From Limnephilus marmoratus (Eukaryota; Arthropoda; Insecta; Trichoptera; Limnephilidae): a stretch of 64,000 bases of DNA. The translations under genes and the position numbers were made by a program. Below the pieces are notes generated by a model. The model ran no database searches, was not told where the DNA came from, and saw only the letters and a program-made list of their open reading frames with translations. The DNA lies in the NCBI GenBank assembly GCA_917880885.1, contig OU862913.1, positions 30,699,286 to 30,763,285 of the forward strand. The letters run 5' to 3'. Positions 51,489 through 62,439 of this stretch are shown piece after piece (position 1 is the stretch's first letter; each line of letters begins with the position of its first letter).

Positions 51489-51494
51489 TTTACT

Positions 51495-52640
51495 AATTAT
51501 AGACAGCTGTTAAACCTCGACCATCAAATATCAAGGTGGAATAAAAAACTGTTTTGCTCTGCATTCTCGTGTAAATAAGTATATATAAACATATAAATTA
51601 TAATAAAAGTTCGCAGATTGCTTATTACGCTTATATGAGTCATTCAATTGATCGAGAAACATACAATAATTATATTTTAAACTGGAAATATATTCGCGCA
51701 ACAAATAACAGCGTGTAAAAAAATTATCGTTACAATGAAGATCGTCGTATAAAATACTAGCTGGTTCCTGAATACATGGCAAGCATTGCAAAGTCATATA
51801 ATCAAAGAAATACATTGTTTCTCCCTGAATCACCATTCCCGTGCGTCTCCGTTCCCCTCCCGCCTCCCCTTCCTAGCTAGCAACATAAATTCTAGCCTAT
51901 ATATTATTTTGATGTTTGAGCTGTATTATTGTACAGTTTCATTAAAATCCATTCAGAAGTTTTTGCGTGAAAGAGTAACAAACACACAAACATCCATACA
52001 AACTATCGCGTTTATAATATCAGTAAGAAAATCTCACATTCGCATTTATCAATTAAATGACGAAAGAGAGTTCACTGAGTTAAAAGAATTAAATGCAATG
52101 TTGACTTTACAAACATGACCGGTAGAAAATATACTTGAACGGTTCAATACCAACTTAAATGATTTATTTCAATGAACACAAAGTGTAGAACTATCAAAAT
52201 TACTATGGTATAGTGTGCGTGGGTTCGATCCAGTTGACTTTACTGTCATCTGAGTGGAAGGTACGCTCGGTGTTATATTTAATACTATAGGTAACGATTT
52301 AAAGTTAGTAATCGCTTGGTAAAATTTTTGACAGCGTTCGAAAATCTAAAATAAACAACCCCGTGTAGTCTCGTGCGTCGACTGTTAACCTGGTTGGTGT
52401 TGGTTGGCTCAATATAACGGAGGCTTATAGCAAGTTCAGACCATGTAATTTTAGTTGATCGACTTTTAATGAATCTCAAAAAACTATATCTACTTCTTTG
52501 AAGGTTGGTTCAAGGAGAAATGCCTAAACCCGATATTTGGCGTTAGTCAATGTGAAAAGAACAAGAAACGCGGCGGCCAACTCAGGAGCCAATGTAAAAA
52601 AGAAGTGTCTTCCATACGAATTTGAATGGAAACAAATGTC
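51495..52640. repeat. Second copy of the 47.7-49.1 kb segment
   Basis: Direct copy starting agacagctgttaaacctcga. It has the same ACTAGC-type repeat, the same tttgacagcgttcgaaaatct and ggagaaatgcctaaacccga blocks, and no hammerhead inverted repeat. Confidence 0.7.
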
Positions 52641-52809
52641 TCACTGACTTAGTACGTTAAGGTTCTAGACCTAGGTATATCTGACTAACGTTTTTACTGG
52701 TTATTCTTAAGATGAAATATATCTCCTAGATCAGAATATTTATTTCCGAGATTGTAAGTATTGATTTCGAGTCGTAAAGATAAACAATAATAATTATAAA
52801 CAACATTTA

Positions 52810-53460
52810 TAACACTCTCCCGTAATAATATTGCACTGACTGATGTTTTGGGCCGACTCGCGCGCACCAGCCATCGCCGATCGTCTCGATGGCGCTCTCA
52901 GGCCAACTCGAACTCAAACCTTTCAACACGAAATTCTTATTCTTTGTCCAGACTGAAGCCAACCTTCCAACTCCGAACTTAATTCGGAGTTGGAATATTG
53001 GCCGATTATGTGGTGGCTGCAGCCAACCCTCCAACTCCGATTTCCGAACTCCAAAATGGCGGATGTCGAAAAGCTGATTTGGCGCCGTATCTTATCAGTT
53101 ACCTACTAATAATTTTTATTTCTATTCAATAACTATTTCTTTACAACTCTCCCGTAATAATATTGCGCGGACTGATGTGTTGGGCCTGGCACGAAACAGC
53201 GATCGCCGATCTTCTCGGAGGTGATCAAGGGTCAACTCGAACTCCAACCTTCCAACTTGAACATCCAACGCACAAACTACCCCTCCACACAATCGTACAA
53301 ACGTTTGAAGTTGGAAGTTGGCCGCAGTTTGGCCCTACCAAAATGCACGAACCATGCACGAACTAGGTACCTCCATTCTATCGTCCAAACGTTTTGTGTT
53401 GGAAGTTTGCCGGAGTGTGGCCCTAACATTACGCGATCATTATTTTCATTTCACAAATAG
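52810..53460. repeat. Two diverged 332-bp tandem units
   Basis: ctcccgtaataatattg occurs at 52817 and 53149, each followed by gactgatg.tttgggcc and runs of ccaacttccaactccgaa-type words with local inverted repeats (ccgaacttaattcggagttgg). The predicted frames are not conserved between units. Confidence 0.6.
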
Positions 53461-53554
53461 TTGCCACATAAATGAACTAAAACCTAGTTCGATATCTTTG
53501 GGCTTTTTGTATGGAACAGGTGTCGACACTATTTAACCATAAAAAATAAAATTT

Positions 53555-53760
53555 TCATGATTCTGATGTCACACATCATCGACAAGAATAGAGGAAAGTA
53601 AAAAAAAGGAAATTGTAAGATTCCTATTAGTAGTCACGTCCTCTGACGTCACATACCAAAGAGAGGATAGAGGAAAGTAAAAAAGTAAGGCAATAATAAG
53701 CATCTTATTGGAAGTCATTACTCTGACGTCACAAACGACGTGATAATGATTTTGTCACAA
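53555..53760. repeat. 80-bp tandem units with TGACGTCA
   Basis: ctgatgtcac, ctctgacgtcac and ctctgacgtcac sit at 53561, 53641 and 53721, 80 bp apart. gaggaaagtaaaaaa also repeats. Two units carry a perfect CRE-like octamer TGACGTCA. Confidence 0.75.
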
Positions 53761-54205
53761 GAAAGGTCGGAGTTATGCAGGGAGTTGCCATTAGAGAAGA
53801 AATAATATTTTGGAATTCTAAAAATGGCAGCACCTTGAACATAACCATAGATCAAAGTCATGAAAGCATCTGTCACTGTCATTTGCGAGATTCGGATGTT
53901 CGGTCGTTATCTAATCGAAGTTTTTGTTCTTTTTGCAATTCTGACAAAGTTTATGCCTGATCCAAAGGTCTAGCTGACACAACCCTTTTTCTATACAAAT
54001 TAATAAAGTTATTTTACAATACGATATTCTTTATTCCATGAGTTGACAGTGCGTCTGTAAAGTTCTCGTGTATCATTACCCCAAAACAGAATGCCAAATC
54101 ATCAAACATAATAGAACATTTTTAAATTCCTTACAGTAAGTATTGCAAGTTTACAATAAGTAATCAATACATATTTAAATAGGTATTTATTTAATATATT
54201 AGTAA

Positions 54206-54601
54206 ATCGGACTGTCCACGCTTTTTACGAATACTTTTTAGAAAAAACCTTTATATTCGTATTTATAAATAATCGCATATACGAGTAGAGGTTCGTTAAC
54301 ATTAAATTATTTTTTCTGTTGTGTTTTCATAATTTCGCCGTATTTAATGTATTCCATGAAATCGGGTACGATCGTATCTAGCTCTTCGTAATGTATCAGG
54401 GATACCAACATAACAGTGACAGATTGGCCGCGGATTAACGCCGTGTCGGTTCGCGAAGTGAATTTTGATTTTATGCAATTGAAATTTACAATGCATTATT
54501 TTCCGCCGCCCCAAATGCAAAAAGTTTCCTTTTATAGTAATTAAGGCGAATCTAAAGGTTTTTTTCTAAAAATTATTCGTAATGAGCGTGGACAGTCCGA
54601 T
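54206..54601. mobile_element. MITE, 396 bp
   Basis: ~46-bp inverted ends, atcggactgtccacgc... to ...gcgtggacagtccgat, with about 3 mismatches. The interior module with gacagattggccgcg and aatgcaaaaagtttcc is shared with 55239-55849. No ORF; superfamily unclear. Confidence 0.75.
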
Positions 54602-54639
54602 CGAAAATTTACCTTTCACCAAGCGATAACTAACTTTAT

Positions 54640-54790
54640 ATCTTTACCTGTGGTATTAAATATAACACCAAGCGTACCTTCCACTCAGATGACATTAAGT
54701 CAACTGGACCGGCCCACGCAAACTATAGCGTAGTAATTTTGATATTTCTACACTTTGTGTTCCTGAAAATTAATCATTTGTCCATTTTAA
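54640..54790 (-). repeat. Inverted piece of the 47.7/51.5 kb segment
   Basis: accttccactcagatgacat and the following sequence are the reverse complement of ~52150-52330. Confidence 0.7.
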
Positions 54791-54959
54791 AATTTTCCGC
54801 CGACTTTGAAAAAAATCATACCTCTGAATTTTAATATCAAGACATACAAACTGATTATTATAGTTCCATATAGCCAATGAATTCACCTGTCTTTTGTCGA
54901 TTATCACAATTTCGTAGGAATTATTAAAAAAAATTTATAAAACCTTAAACTTTAAAAAT

Positions 54960-55180
54960 GTGCGAATCCTGCGTGTAAATCGACCGGTCAGTGGTTGAAT
55001 GGGCATACCCGAGCGTCGCGTGTTCGATTCCTCGGCTGGCTAAGTCCTCCATCACAACACAAGCAAAATTTTCGGCTTTCTGTGGTTGTAGTAGGAGATT
55101 TTCAAACATTGTTGGGTTATTCGTAACCCGGGAATGTTTGTCTTTCTTTAAAAAAAAAAATTAAAAATTAAAAAAAAAGT
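54960..55180 (+). repeat. tRNA-derived SINE
   Basis: An A-box-like tggttgaatgg (54992-55002) and B-box gttcgattc (55022-55030) are spaced as in a Pol III promoter and followed by a body and A-rich tail (55150-55180). The tRNA fold is not preserved, so this is a SINE rather than a tRNA gene. Confidence 0.6.
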
Positions 55181-55238
55181 TCCTTTAAAATTGCCCTAAA
55201 TGATACTTTTTCAAGTCAACATTGGATATTTCGGTAAA

Positions 55239-55849
55239 TTTATACAAAGCCGGGACCAGCTCATTTTGGACAAAAAAAAATATATACCCCAGTAGATAGA
55301 TAATAATTAGATGTAATTAATTCCGTGAGCGGAAATTGAAAATAATGTATATTATCTTCAATTTCTTAAATTTAAAAATAGGAAAATGTCATTTTTCAAT
55401 GACCTCCATGTTGTTATCTTTATTTAAAAAAACAGCCTACGTTTTTAAATGGTTTGTCTGGCTACGCAGGGTTTGTCTAGCGGGCTTGTGTGACAGATTG
55501 GCCGCGCCATGTCAGTTCCCGAAGACGCGAAGTGAATTTTAATTTTACGCAATTGAAATTTAAAATGCACCATTTTCCGCCTCCCCCAATGCAAAAAGTT
55601 TCCGAAATACGTAATTCTAACAATTATTCAACTTCTGCAAAGTGTTTTTTCGTGAAAAAGTGTATATTACCGCTGTAATTTGCACTTTGAAAAATGACAT
55701 TTTCGTATTTTTAAATTTAAGAAATTAACGATAATATACATTTTTTTCAATTTCCGCTCACGGAATTAAATACATCTAATTATTACCTACCTACTGGGGT
55801 AAATTTTTTTTTTTAGTGTAAAATGTGCCGGTCCCGGTTTTGTATAAAA
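55239..55849. mobile_element. MITE with ~150-bp inverted ends
   Basis: tttatacaaagccgggacc on the left mirrors ggtcccggttttgtataaa on the right. The match goes on inward through ccgtgagcggaaattgaaaa and aaaaatgacattt. The centre carries the same ~110-bp module as 54206-54601. No transposase. Confidence 0.8.
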
Positions 55850-55852
55850 TTA

Positions 55853-57355
55853 ATGATATTTCTACACGTTGTCTATGGCCTACTTGATAACCACAGAAGC
55901 AAACAAATTTTAAAAAATCTATATTTTAAATTGCAAACAGCTGATCAAATATTTTGCTAAAGATTTTATAGATTTTTGAGATCGCGTAGTGTCAAAATGA
56001 AATCCACTTTTTAGTTTATTGAAATACATTTACCACAAAGCATCTGTATGAAATTAGAAGGATACTTTCATTGTCTACAATTATCAATTATCAGAAAAAC
56101 ACCCTAAATCACAATATCAAAATCAGACAGCAGCTTTATAAACATTCCTTGGGGTTTCACAAGGTAGCTGCAAGGAAATATGAGGAATGCCGACTTACCC
56201 AGAGATTTTCTCCCTTCGCTTGTCCTTTTCAAATCCGCTGTTTCTTTTATATTCACCAATTGAACTTATGAGCTTATGATTTTCACTTAGGTATATAGAA
56301 ATGTTCGACACGGTGAATTTTAATAGCTCCGTACTCAACATTGATGCTGAGAGGACTTTTGTTAATTAACCACGAAAGGCTCCGTATTCAACTTATGTGT
56401 TGACAGGAATGTGGGTATTTTACAACTGAATAATGTGATACGTGATTGTATCTGGTCAGCATGGTGGGTAGGAAAAATTATAATGTGTTTGGTAGGAATT
56501 ATACGAATTGGTAGGAAGAAATTAAAAGTTGGAAAAATAAAGGCAAATGAGCAAGGCACTAACATTTACCTTACATTGGATATTTATCACCATGTTTTTA
56601 TATAACGTAGTAAAACAAGAATACGTAATACTAACCTTTTAGAATACTTGCATGAATTTTGTGAAGTTTCGCAATTTCCATTCAGACAAAATATGCAATA
56701 TGACAGCTGGCTTCGGTTGTCATTTACCGGATTAAAACTTTTCAAAACTAATTGAAATTTACATATATAACTTTGTTATGAATACTTATTATTTATAAAA
56801 TATAGTTCAAATGCACACGTCAAGTAATTAGGTCGATAATTGTAAAAATAAACAAAAAGATCGGAAGAAATTTGAAATTTAAATTGTACTTAGGTACGTA
56901 AAACATGTAAATGTAAAAGGGTACTAATTTTTGATTTGAACGGATTCAAAACACGTTAAATACACGGATAATTGAATTGCGGGCACTGTCGTACATAAAC
57001 ACGTAATAAAAATCAATTAACACAATCACCTCATTCTAGTCAAAATCACGGCTGTCAGTTTAAACGAGCATTTTTTGTCAACAACGCGTATTACATGCTT
57101 TTTAAGATCTTTTTAGATAACCGTAGACGCAAAAGATTAGAGACATCTGTGAAAAATCCTTTAAAGGATTTTATAATCTTTATTTTTATGCGAACCACAG
57201 ATCGCTAGAGTTTTTTGAAATATTTCAAATAAAATTTTAATGCATCTAGGGAAAATTTGCTGAAATTCAGCAGCTAAGCAAACTTAGGTTTTGTGCTGAA
57301 ATTCAGCAAAAAGCGGTCCGAGTGGTTAACTGAGTGGACTTATCTTTCGTCGTTT
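55853..57355. other. Non-coding interval
   Basis: Nothing recognised apart from two copies of the palindrome gctgaaattcagc (about 57259 and 57295). Confidence 0.45.
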
Positions 57356-57359
57356 AATT

Positions 57360-57850
57360 GATAAAAGCGGCTCTGAGATCTTCTTACTAGTGTTGTAAAC
57401 GCGAAAGTTTGTATGGATCTATGTGCATTTATTACTTTTTCACGCAAAAACTACTGAATGGATTTTAATAAAGCTTTACAATAAAATAGCGGGAAAGATG
57501 ATTCAGACAGAAACAATGTATTTCTTTGAATGTACGACATTGCGACGTTTGCTAGTATTTTGTACGTCGATCGTCATTGTTAACGATAATTTTTTTACAC
57601 GCCCTTATTTATGTGCGAATATATTTCCAGTTTTAAAGTATAATTATTTTAAGTTTCTCGATCAATTGAATTACTCATATACCGTAATAAGCAATCTGCG
57701 AACGAAACTTTTTTTATAATTTTATAATTTTTTTATAATTTATATATACTTATTTATACGAGAATTCAGGGCAAAACGGTTTTTTCATCCATCGTGATAT
57801 TTTATTCTCGAGGTTTAACAACTGTCTATGGTTATTTAATTTATTATTGT
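57360..57850 (-). repeat. Inverted copy of the 47.7/51.5 kb segment
   Basis: acgcaaaaactactgaatgg through ttgattgaattactc-like words to tcgaggtttaacaactgtct is the reverse complement of ~51500-51960. It forms the outer edge of the plus-strand arm of the inverted gene duplication. Confidence 0.65.
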
Positions 57851-58031
57851 AGGGTTGCCTAGATCACTTCCGAGGTTTGATCGCTTTAGATAACTTAAAG
57901 CTCTATTATAACCGCTCAAAAATAGGATCATATATTATCAAGTTTCTATTGCAGATTGCAGGTCTAATTTATTTTGAGCTACGACCAATTAACCATTTTT
58001 ATTTTATACCGGAAAGCCATCACAGAAGACC
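57851..58031 (+). promoter_or_regulatory. 5' flank of the plus zinc-finger gene
   Basis: Inverted homologue of 47504-47700. It probably includes the 5' UTR, but no promoter motif can be asserted. Confidence 0.4.
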
Positions 58032-58185
58032 ATGGATCTTTTCAACCCAGAGAATGTTTCCATCAAGGTGGAACCAGGGTACCAGGAAGAGGGGGGAGGT
58101 GAAATGCCATACATGGATGTTGATATCTACCTCCCGGATGTGAAGAAGGAATCTTTGCAGTATGCGGTGAACACTCCGGCAGCCA
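58032..58185 (+). CDS. Zinc-finger gene, plus copy, exon 1
   Basis: Starts at ATG in gaccATGGAT and ends at the donor CA|GTAAGT: 51 codons plus one base. It encodes MDLFNPENVSIKVEPGYQEE followed by an acidic stretch and LPDVKKESLQ. VSIKVEP and DVKKE resemble SUMO-acceptor motifs. It joins in phase to exon 2 at 61288. The minus copy lacks 41 of these codons. This gene continues to the right of the window, where the finger exon is expected. Confidence 0.75.
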
Positions 58186-58565
58186 GTAAGTTGTATTGTA
58201 AAAGGAAGAAAATGTTGATTTCGGATGCTCGGAATTCATGTCGGTGTTGGAATATTTTTCGCTGACAGCCATAATAATATTAATAATAAAAACGTTCAAT
58301 AATCAATAGATTTTTTACAGTATTATACATTTTGTTCTTTTATCTTTGAGTCTATTTATTTTATTTTTTATTGTTGATACATTTGTGGCGACGCATTATC
58401 TTTCGCCATCTGAAAGAACGTACGAGAAACACATCTAATATTCGCGCGGCACCGGCAACCTACTTGCCTAGGTACCTACCTAACTGCGCTGAAATATTTG
58501 GTATATCGTCGCACCTTACGGAAAGTACCGAAACATTCAAATTCCCTGTACATTAGTCTTTAGAA

Positions 58566-59383
58566 CAGTGGTGCCCAACCGGTAGCTCGCGGGCACCTGG
58601 TAGCTCGCGGCCTGTTTTCCAGGCGTCCGCGAACAATATTAGTGAAATAAATTAAAAAAATTAACAACTAAATAATTACGCTGTATGGTATGAGTCGTTA
58701 ATAGGTAAACACTACAAGGAAAAGAAAAACACCTATCAGACATGATGAGCGCGATTTCAGCTTTCGTAAAAAAAATCGATCTATGGAAGAGGCAGTTAGA
58801 GGAGAAATATTTTCAACATTTTCCTTCTTTTACTCTCCTTTTGAACGCAGAATATCTTGCGGAGTATAACCCAGCTAAACATTTGGAGTGGTTTCACCAG
58901 TTAAAATGTGAATTCGAAAGGCAATTTGACAACATTTTCTGTATGGAACCTTTGTTTATTTTTGTCGAAAATCCATTTATCGAAGCGATGTTTCACAACT
59001 AGCTTCGTTGATGGAAATCCATTGCTTCGTTAATAACGTGGAAGCTGAATTAGAAATTATTACACTTCGCAGTGATATCATCCTTAAAAGCACAGACAAT
59101 ATAAGCGACGAAGTTTTCAAGCTCATGGACCCTGTTGAATTCAAAAACATACGTAACTGTGCTCTCATCGTTAAAGCATTTTTTGGGTCAATGTGAATGT
59201 GCTTTTTCTCAACTAAAAGTAATTAAAACCAAATACAGAATTATGTAAACTAACGTCACAAATTACACGTCAAAAATTGTATGATTTTATATCATTTATG
59301 TTTTTTAATAACTCTGCGGTGCCCGCGTGGCGTATCGGGATTTTCAAAATAGCCCTTGCAGCAATACCAGTTGGGCACCACTG
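58566..59383 (+). mobile_element. hAT (Charlie-like) transposon, internally deleted
   Basis: Ends CAGTGGTGCCCAAC and GTTGGGCACCACTG are perfect inverted repeats, flanked by the exact 8-bp duplication ctttagaa (58558-58565 and 59384-59391). 818 bp with the remnant of a transposase C-terminus. It lies in intron 1 of the plus zinc-finger gene. Confidence 0.92.
58742..59330 (+). pseudogene. hAT transposase C-terminal remnant
   Basis: The frame at 58742-59002 (FVKKIDLWKRQLEEKYFQHF, WFHQLKCEFERQFDNI) and the next at 59008-59196 (FKNIRNCALIVKAFFGSM) resemble the ZBED/GTF2I-repeat-like domesticated or Charlie-type hAT transposases. FG S...CE.AFS..K-type dimerisation residues follow in another frame. 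Stops and frameshifts abolish function. The N-terminal zinc finger and catalytic start are deleted. Confidence 0.7.
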
Positions 59384-59479
59384 CTTTAGAACATCAAGCC
59401 AAAAACAAATGGTCCCGTACTTCTGTCACGCTGTTTTTTTCGATATGATTGTAAATTTGACTGCACAGTAAAAAACTAT

Positions 59480-60070
59480 CAACAAGTAACAGATCTCCGC
59501 ACAAGTGCTCCTGCACGGCATCTCTACACATCCAGGGCAGCTTCCTCGAGGATTCCATCACGTCTCAGCTATAAGGCCCATCGTGTCTTCAGCTTCTGAG
59601 AACAGCTACATCCCGCGACTTATAAGGTTCGACGCCACATTCAGCCAAGGGATCAGCTCACCTTTTCATGACACCCCGAAGTCCACCGTGCTTCGCTGCC
59701 ATGGAAACACGCTCCGCCTCGCCAGGACTACCTGCTGGTGACTCAGCTCACCGAGCCACTCACCGTTCATCTCCGCGACTCAAGGCGTCGAGCAACGGCC
59801 TGGAAGTTAGGTCGTCTCCACCGCCATGGTGTCGAGCAACGCGCTGGTGACTTGCAGACCCGTGGTCTGCTCCACCACAGCATCGCAACGACCTTCACCA
59901 CACCATCACCTCCATGCGCCTTCAGCATCTCATCCACGGCACTCCGCATACATCTTGTTAACTTTTCACCGACCTCGCTACGTAGCCCAATAAACGACTG
60001 ACTCACATCTTTAACTGACGCCTTTCATTTCTGTCTCCCGTCTCTGCCGATCCGGCCCGCTCCCTCACAT
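59480..60070 (+). other. GC-rich insert in intron 1
   Basis: About 590 bp much richer in GC than its surroundings, with several open but unrelated frames on both strands. An AATAAA lies near 59989, and ctccctcaca ends the block. It may be a solo LTR or other insertion; I found no partner copy and no boundaries. Confidence 0.4.
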
Positions 60071-60814
60071 TATTTTACAAAATTTCATAGTACGGATCCA
60101 GTAATGTTAGCCTCACTAGGTTGATTGAAATTAAATTTCATTATATTGATGAAAAGGTCACTGCTCAGCCACAATTCAGTGTTTCTCCTGGAATGCAGCT
60201 GGCTTTCATCACTGCCTCCAATATAAAATACAGAAAATAAAATAAAATATTAAATAATATTAAGATAAAATAAATACAAAAATTAAATTACATAATCAAA
60301 TCCCTAATTTAACACACAATAAAATACAATATAAAAAATAATAGAAATTAAAATAATTTAATAATGTTAATTGGAATTCAAAGAAAAGCCAATAATCTCA
60401 ACATTGAAACTCAAATACAAAATAAAATCAATTCAAATTAAATGTTATATAATGTAATCAGTTCAAATCCATAATTAAATCAATTCAAGTATAACACATA
60501 ATCAAAATAAATAATGTTATCAAATTAATTTTTCATGCTTATTTGCTTTCATTTAATTTATGTGTTGAAATTTATTTTTTTTTACCTGATCTTATTATTT
60601 ATCTTTCTTTTGTTATGTAAAAATATGGAACGTATTGCATTGCACTTCCCCTGCATACATTCTGGAATAAACGAATATTTTTATTATTAAATCAAATTTA
60701 AAAAAAAAACACAAGAAAGCATTGTAATTTTTTTTAATCATGATGTTGTGCGATTGAATATGAAGTTAGCAACTATTCGCCGCAGGGCTTCTTGAAGCAC
60801 TGCAACGACGTAGT
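60071..60814. other. AT-rich intron sequence
   Basis: Simple AAT/AAAT-rich sequence (60225-60540) with no genes. It ends where inverted homology to the minus gene resumes. Confidence 0.5.
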
Positions 60815-61287
60815 CATTCAATATTGTACGTCTTCAGTTGACTGTCATACTAAAAGTCTTTACAACTTATATTTCACAAAAAATATCCCCGAAGTGAAAA
60901 CCGCATCTTATTTAGAACACCATATAACTTAAATTTATTTTAATGCATTAAAAATATTATCTCATTGACAACAAACTACAAAACTTCGTTCTGAAGGTGC
61001 TCAAAATGTAAATGGTAAACTTAAAAGTAAATTTTCTACCGAAAGCGTCCGTCCCTGAAGCGGACATCTAGCGCCCTTCTTATTTCTGAAATTAACCTTA
61101 AGGTCTCTTGTAAAAAGTCTTAAATTACCGCTTGTACACGGTTTTTCAAAGATATTTCTATCCTCAATAATGTAATTTATTTATTAAATCAATTAAACTC
61201 CATCTTGGGGAAAAGATGATTGTAATTTGGAATGTTACATTGTTCATCTCGGCGTATTAATTTAGTTATTATATTTTGTTTCTACAG
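60815..61287 (+). repeat. Inverted homologue of the minus gene intron 1
   Basis: ttcagttgactgtcatacta, ggacatctagcgcccttct and cggtttttcaaagatatttc match 47090-46760 in reverse complement. This shows that the two loci share intron as well as exon sequence. Confidence 0.85.
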
Positions 61288-61440
61288 GTAGCAGTAATGT
61301 GGAGACTGTTCCCATCAAGGCAGAACCAGCTCCTCGAGAAGAAGTCAAAGGAGTAATAACTAATATGAAAATTGACATAGATCACCCGGATGTTAAAAAG
61401 GAATGCTCAGAGCGCTCTGAAAGAATTACCCAATCAGCAG
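61288..61440 (+). CDS. Zinc-finger gene, plus copy, exon 2
   Basis: 153 nt after acceptor ttgtttctacag, ending at donor CAG|GTAAAT. Same length, phase and sequence type as 46472-46624 (VPIKAEPAPREEVKG, HPDVKKECSERSER); IDIDH replaces IDVDH. No internal stops in the spliced frame. Continues to a predicted finger exon outside the window. Whether the gene is expressed is unknown. Confidence 0.8.
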
Positions 61441-62075
61441 GTAAATTGAATTTTTGTTTGATTAAGTCTGGGGTGGAGAACCTTTATACTGTCGGGGTAC
61501 ATTTGGATATTTGTAGTATCACCCGCGGGCCGCACTCAGATTTTCAGAGGTAAGAATCCCTTATATGTTATCATGACCTTATTTTATTTAAAAAAGTTTT
61601 GTTTTTTATATGTCACACGTGACTTCGATTCCTCGATCTTCGATTAAAAAAATTGAGAAATGACAAGACGTCAGGTGTAAAGACTCAACCATATATTTAT
61701 AACTGCCGTCAGCCGTGCGTTTCTGTTTCTTTAGTGGATATGGAATCGATTCCATTCATAATCGAATGTCAAATTTAATTTATTCATCTAACTTACGTTT
61801 AAAGTTGTATAGGTACCATCGATGTGACAATTGCTAAGTTAAGTTTCAATCTAAGTACACATGAATTTCTTAGTTTGACCAAATAAGTAAATGGTTGTTT
61901 CTTGAAGTAATTGTTGAAATTAAGCGTTATCCCATTCCGTGCCCAAAAGCGCGGCGATTTGTCGAGAAATTAATGTTTTTCATCTCAAAATGTTCAATTT
62001 TTATACACGTGTACACTGCCTCAAGAGCTTTGCGTTAAATTGATTCTTTATTTAGGCAAACTAAGAAATTCATGA
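61441..62075 (+). repeat. Intron 2 of the plus gene, inverted homologue of the minus intron
   Basis: aagaatcccttatatg, tcgattcctcgatcttcg, taactgccgtcagccgtgcg and accatcgatgtgac match 46410-46230, then 41140-41075, then 33663-33540 in reverse. It shows the pre-insertion sequence for both the hAT-like element and the LINE of the minus copy. Confidence 0.85.
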
Positions 62076-62439
62076 GTATTAAGATCAGAAGTACTCAAAC
62101 GGTCGATCGCAAGAATTTGCCGATGTATAATAGATCTTTTCACAGTTTTTGTTTTAGTTGATCCTCAATTAGGCCTCTAGAAGACCGCCCATTTTTGTTT
62201 ATTATTTATTTGAAGCTTATATTGTCTATGTTCGTGCCTTTTATTGTTGTTTTCTCTATCTTCGTCTATGGCGTCACAAGTTCACATAGAATTTTTTTTT
62301 GCATATTTATAGTGAAATAGTGTCGAAAATTGCCCCCTTCAAAAGCTCGAAGTTATTAATCTAGTATGTGGTTTGGTTTGTATATGAGTCAGTCAGTCCG
62401 AGTTGTAAGTTCATGATTTCTTGTTTTAAGTGTAGTTTT

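Noticed and set aside
54985..55040. A tRNA gene
   Set aside because: A and B boxes are present but no cloverleaf can be drawn and an A-rich tail follows, so a SINE is the better call.
59505..60006. Four ORFs of 60-87 aa in the GC-rich block
   Set aside because: Overlap in several frames with no recognisable domain; GC-rich DNA has few stops by chance.
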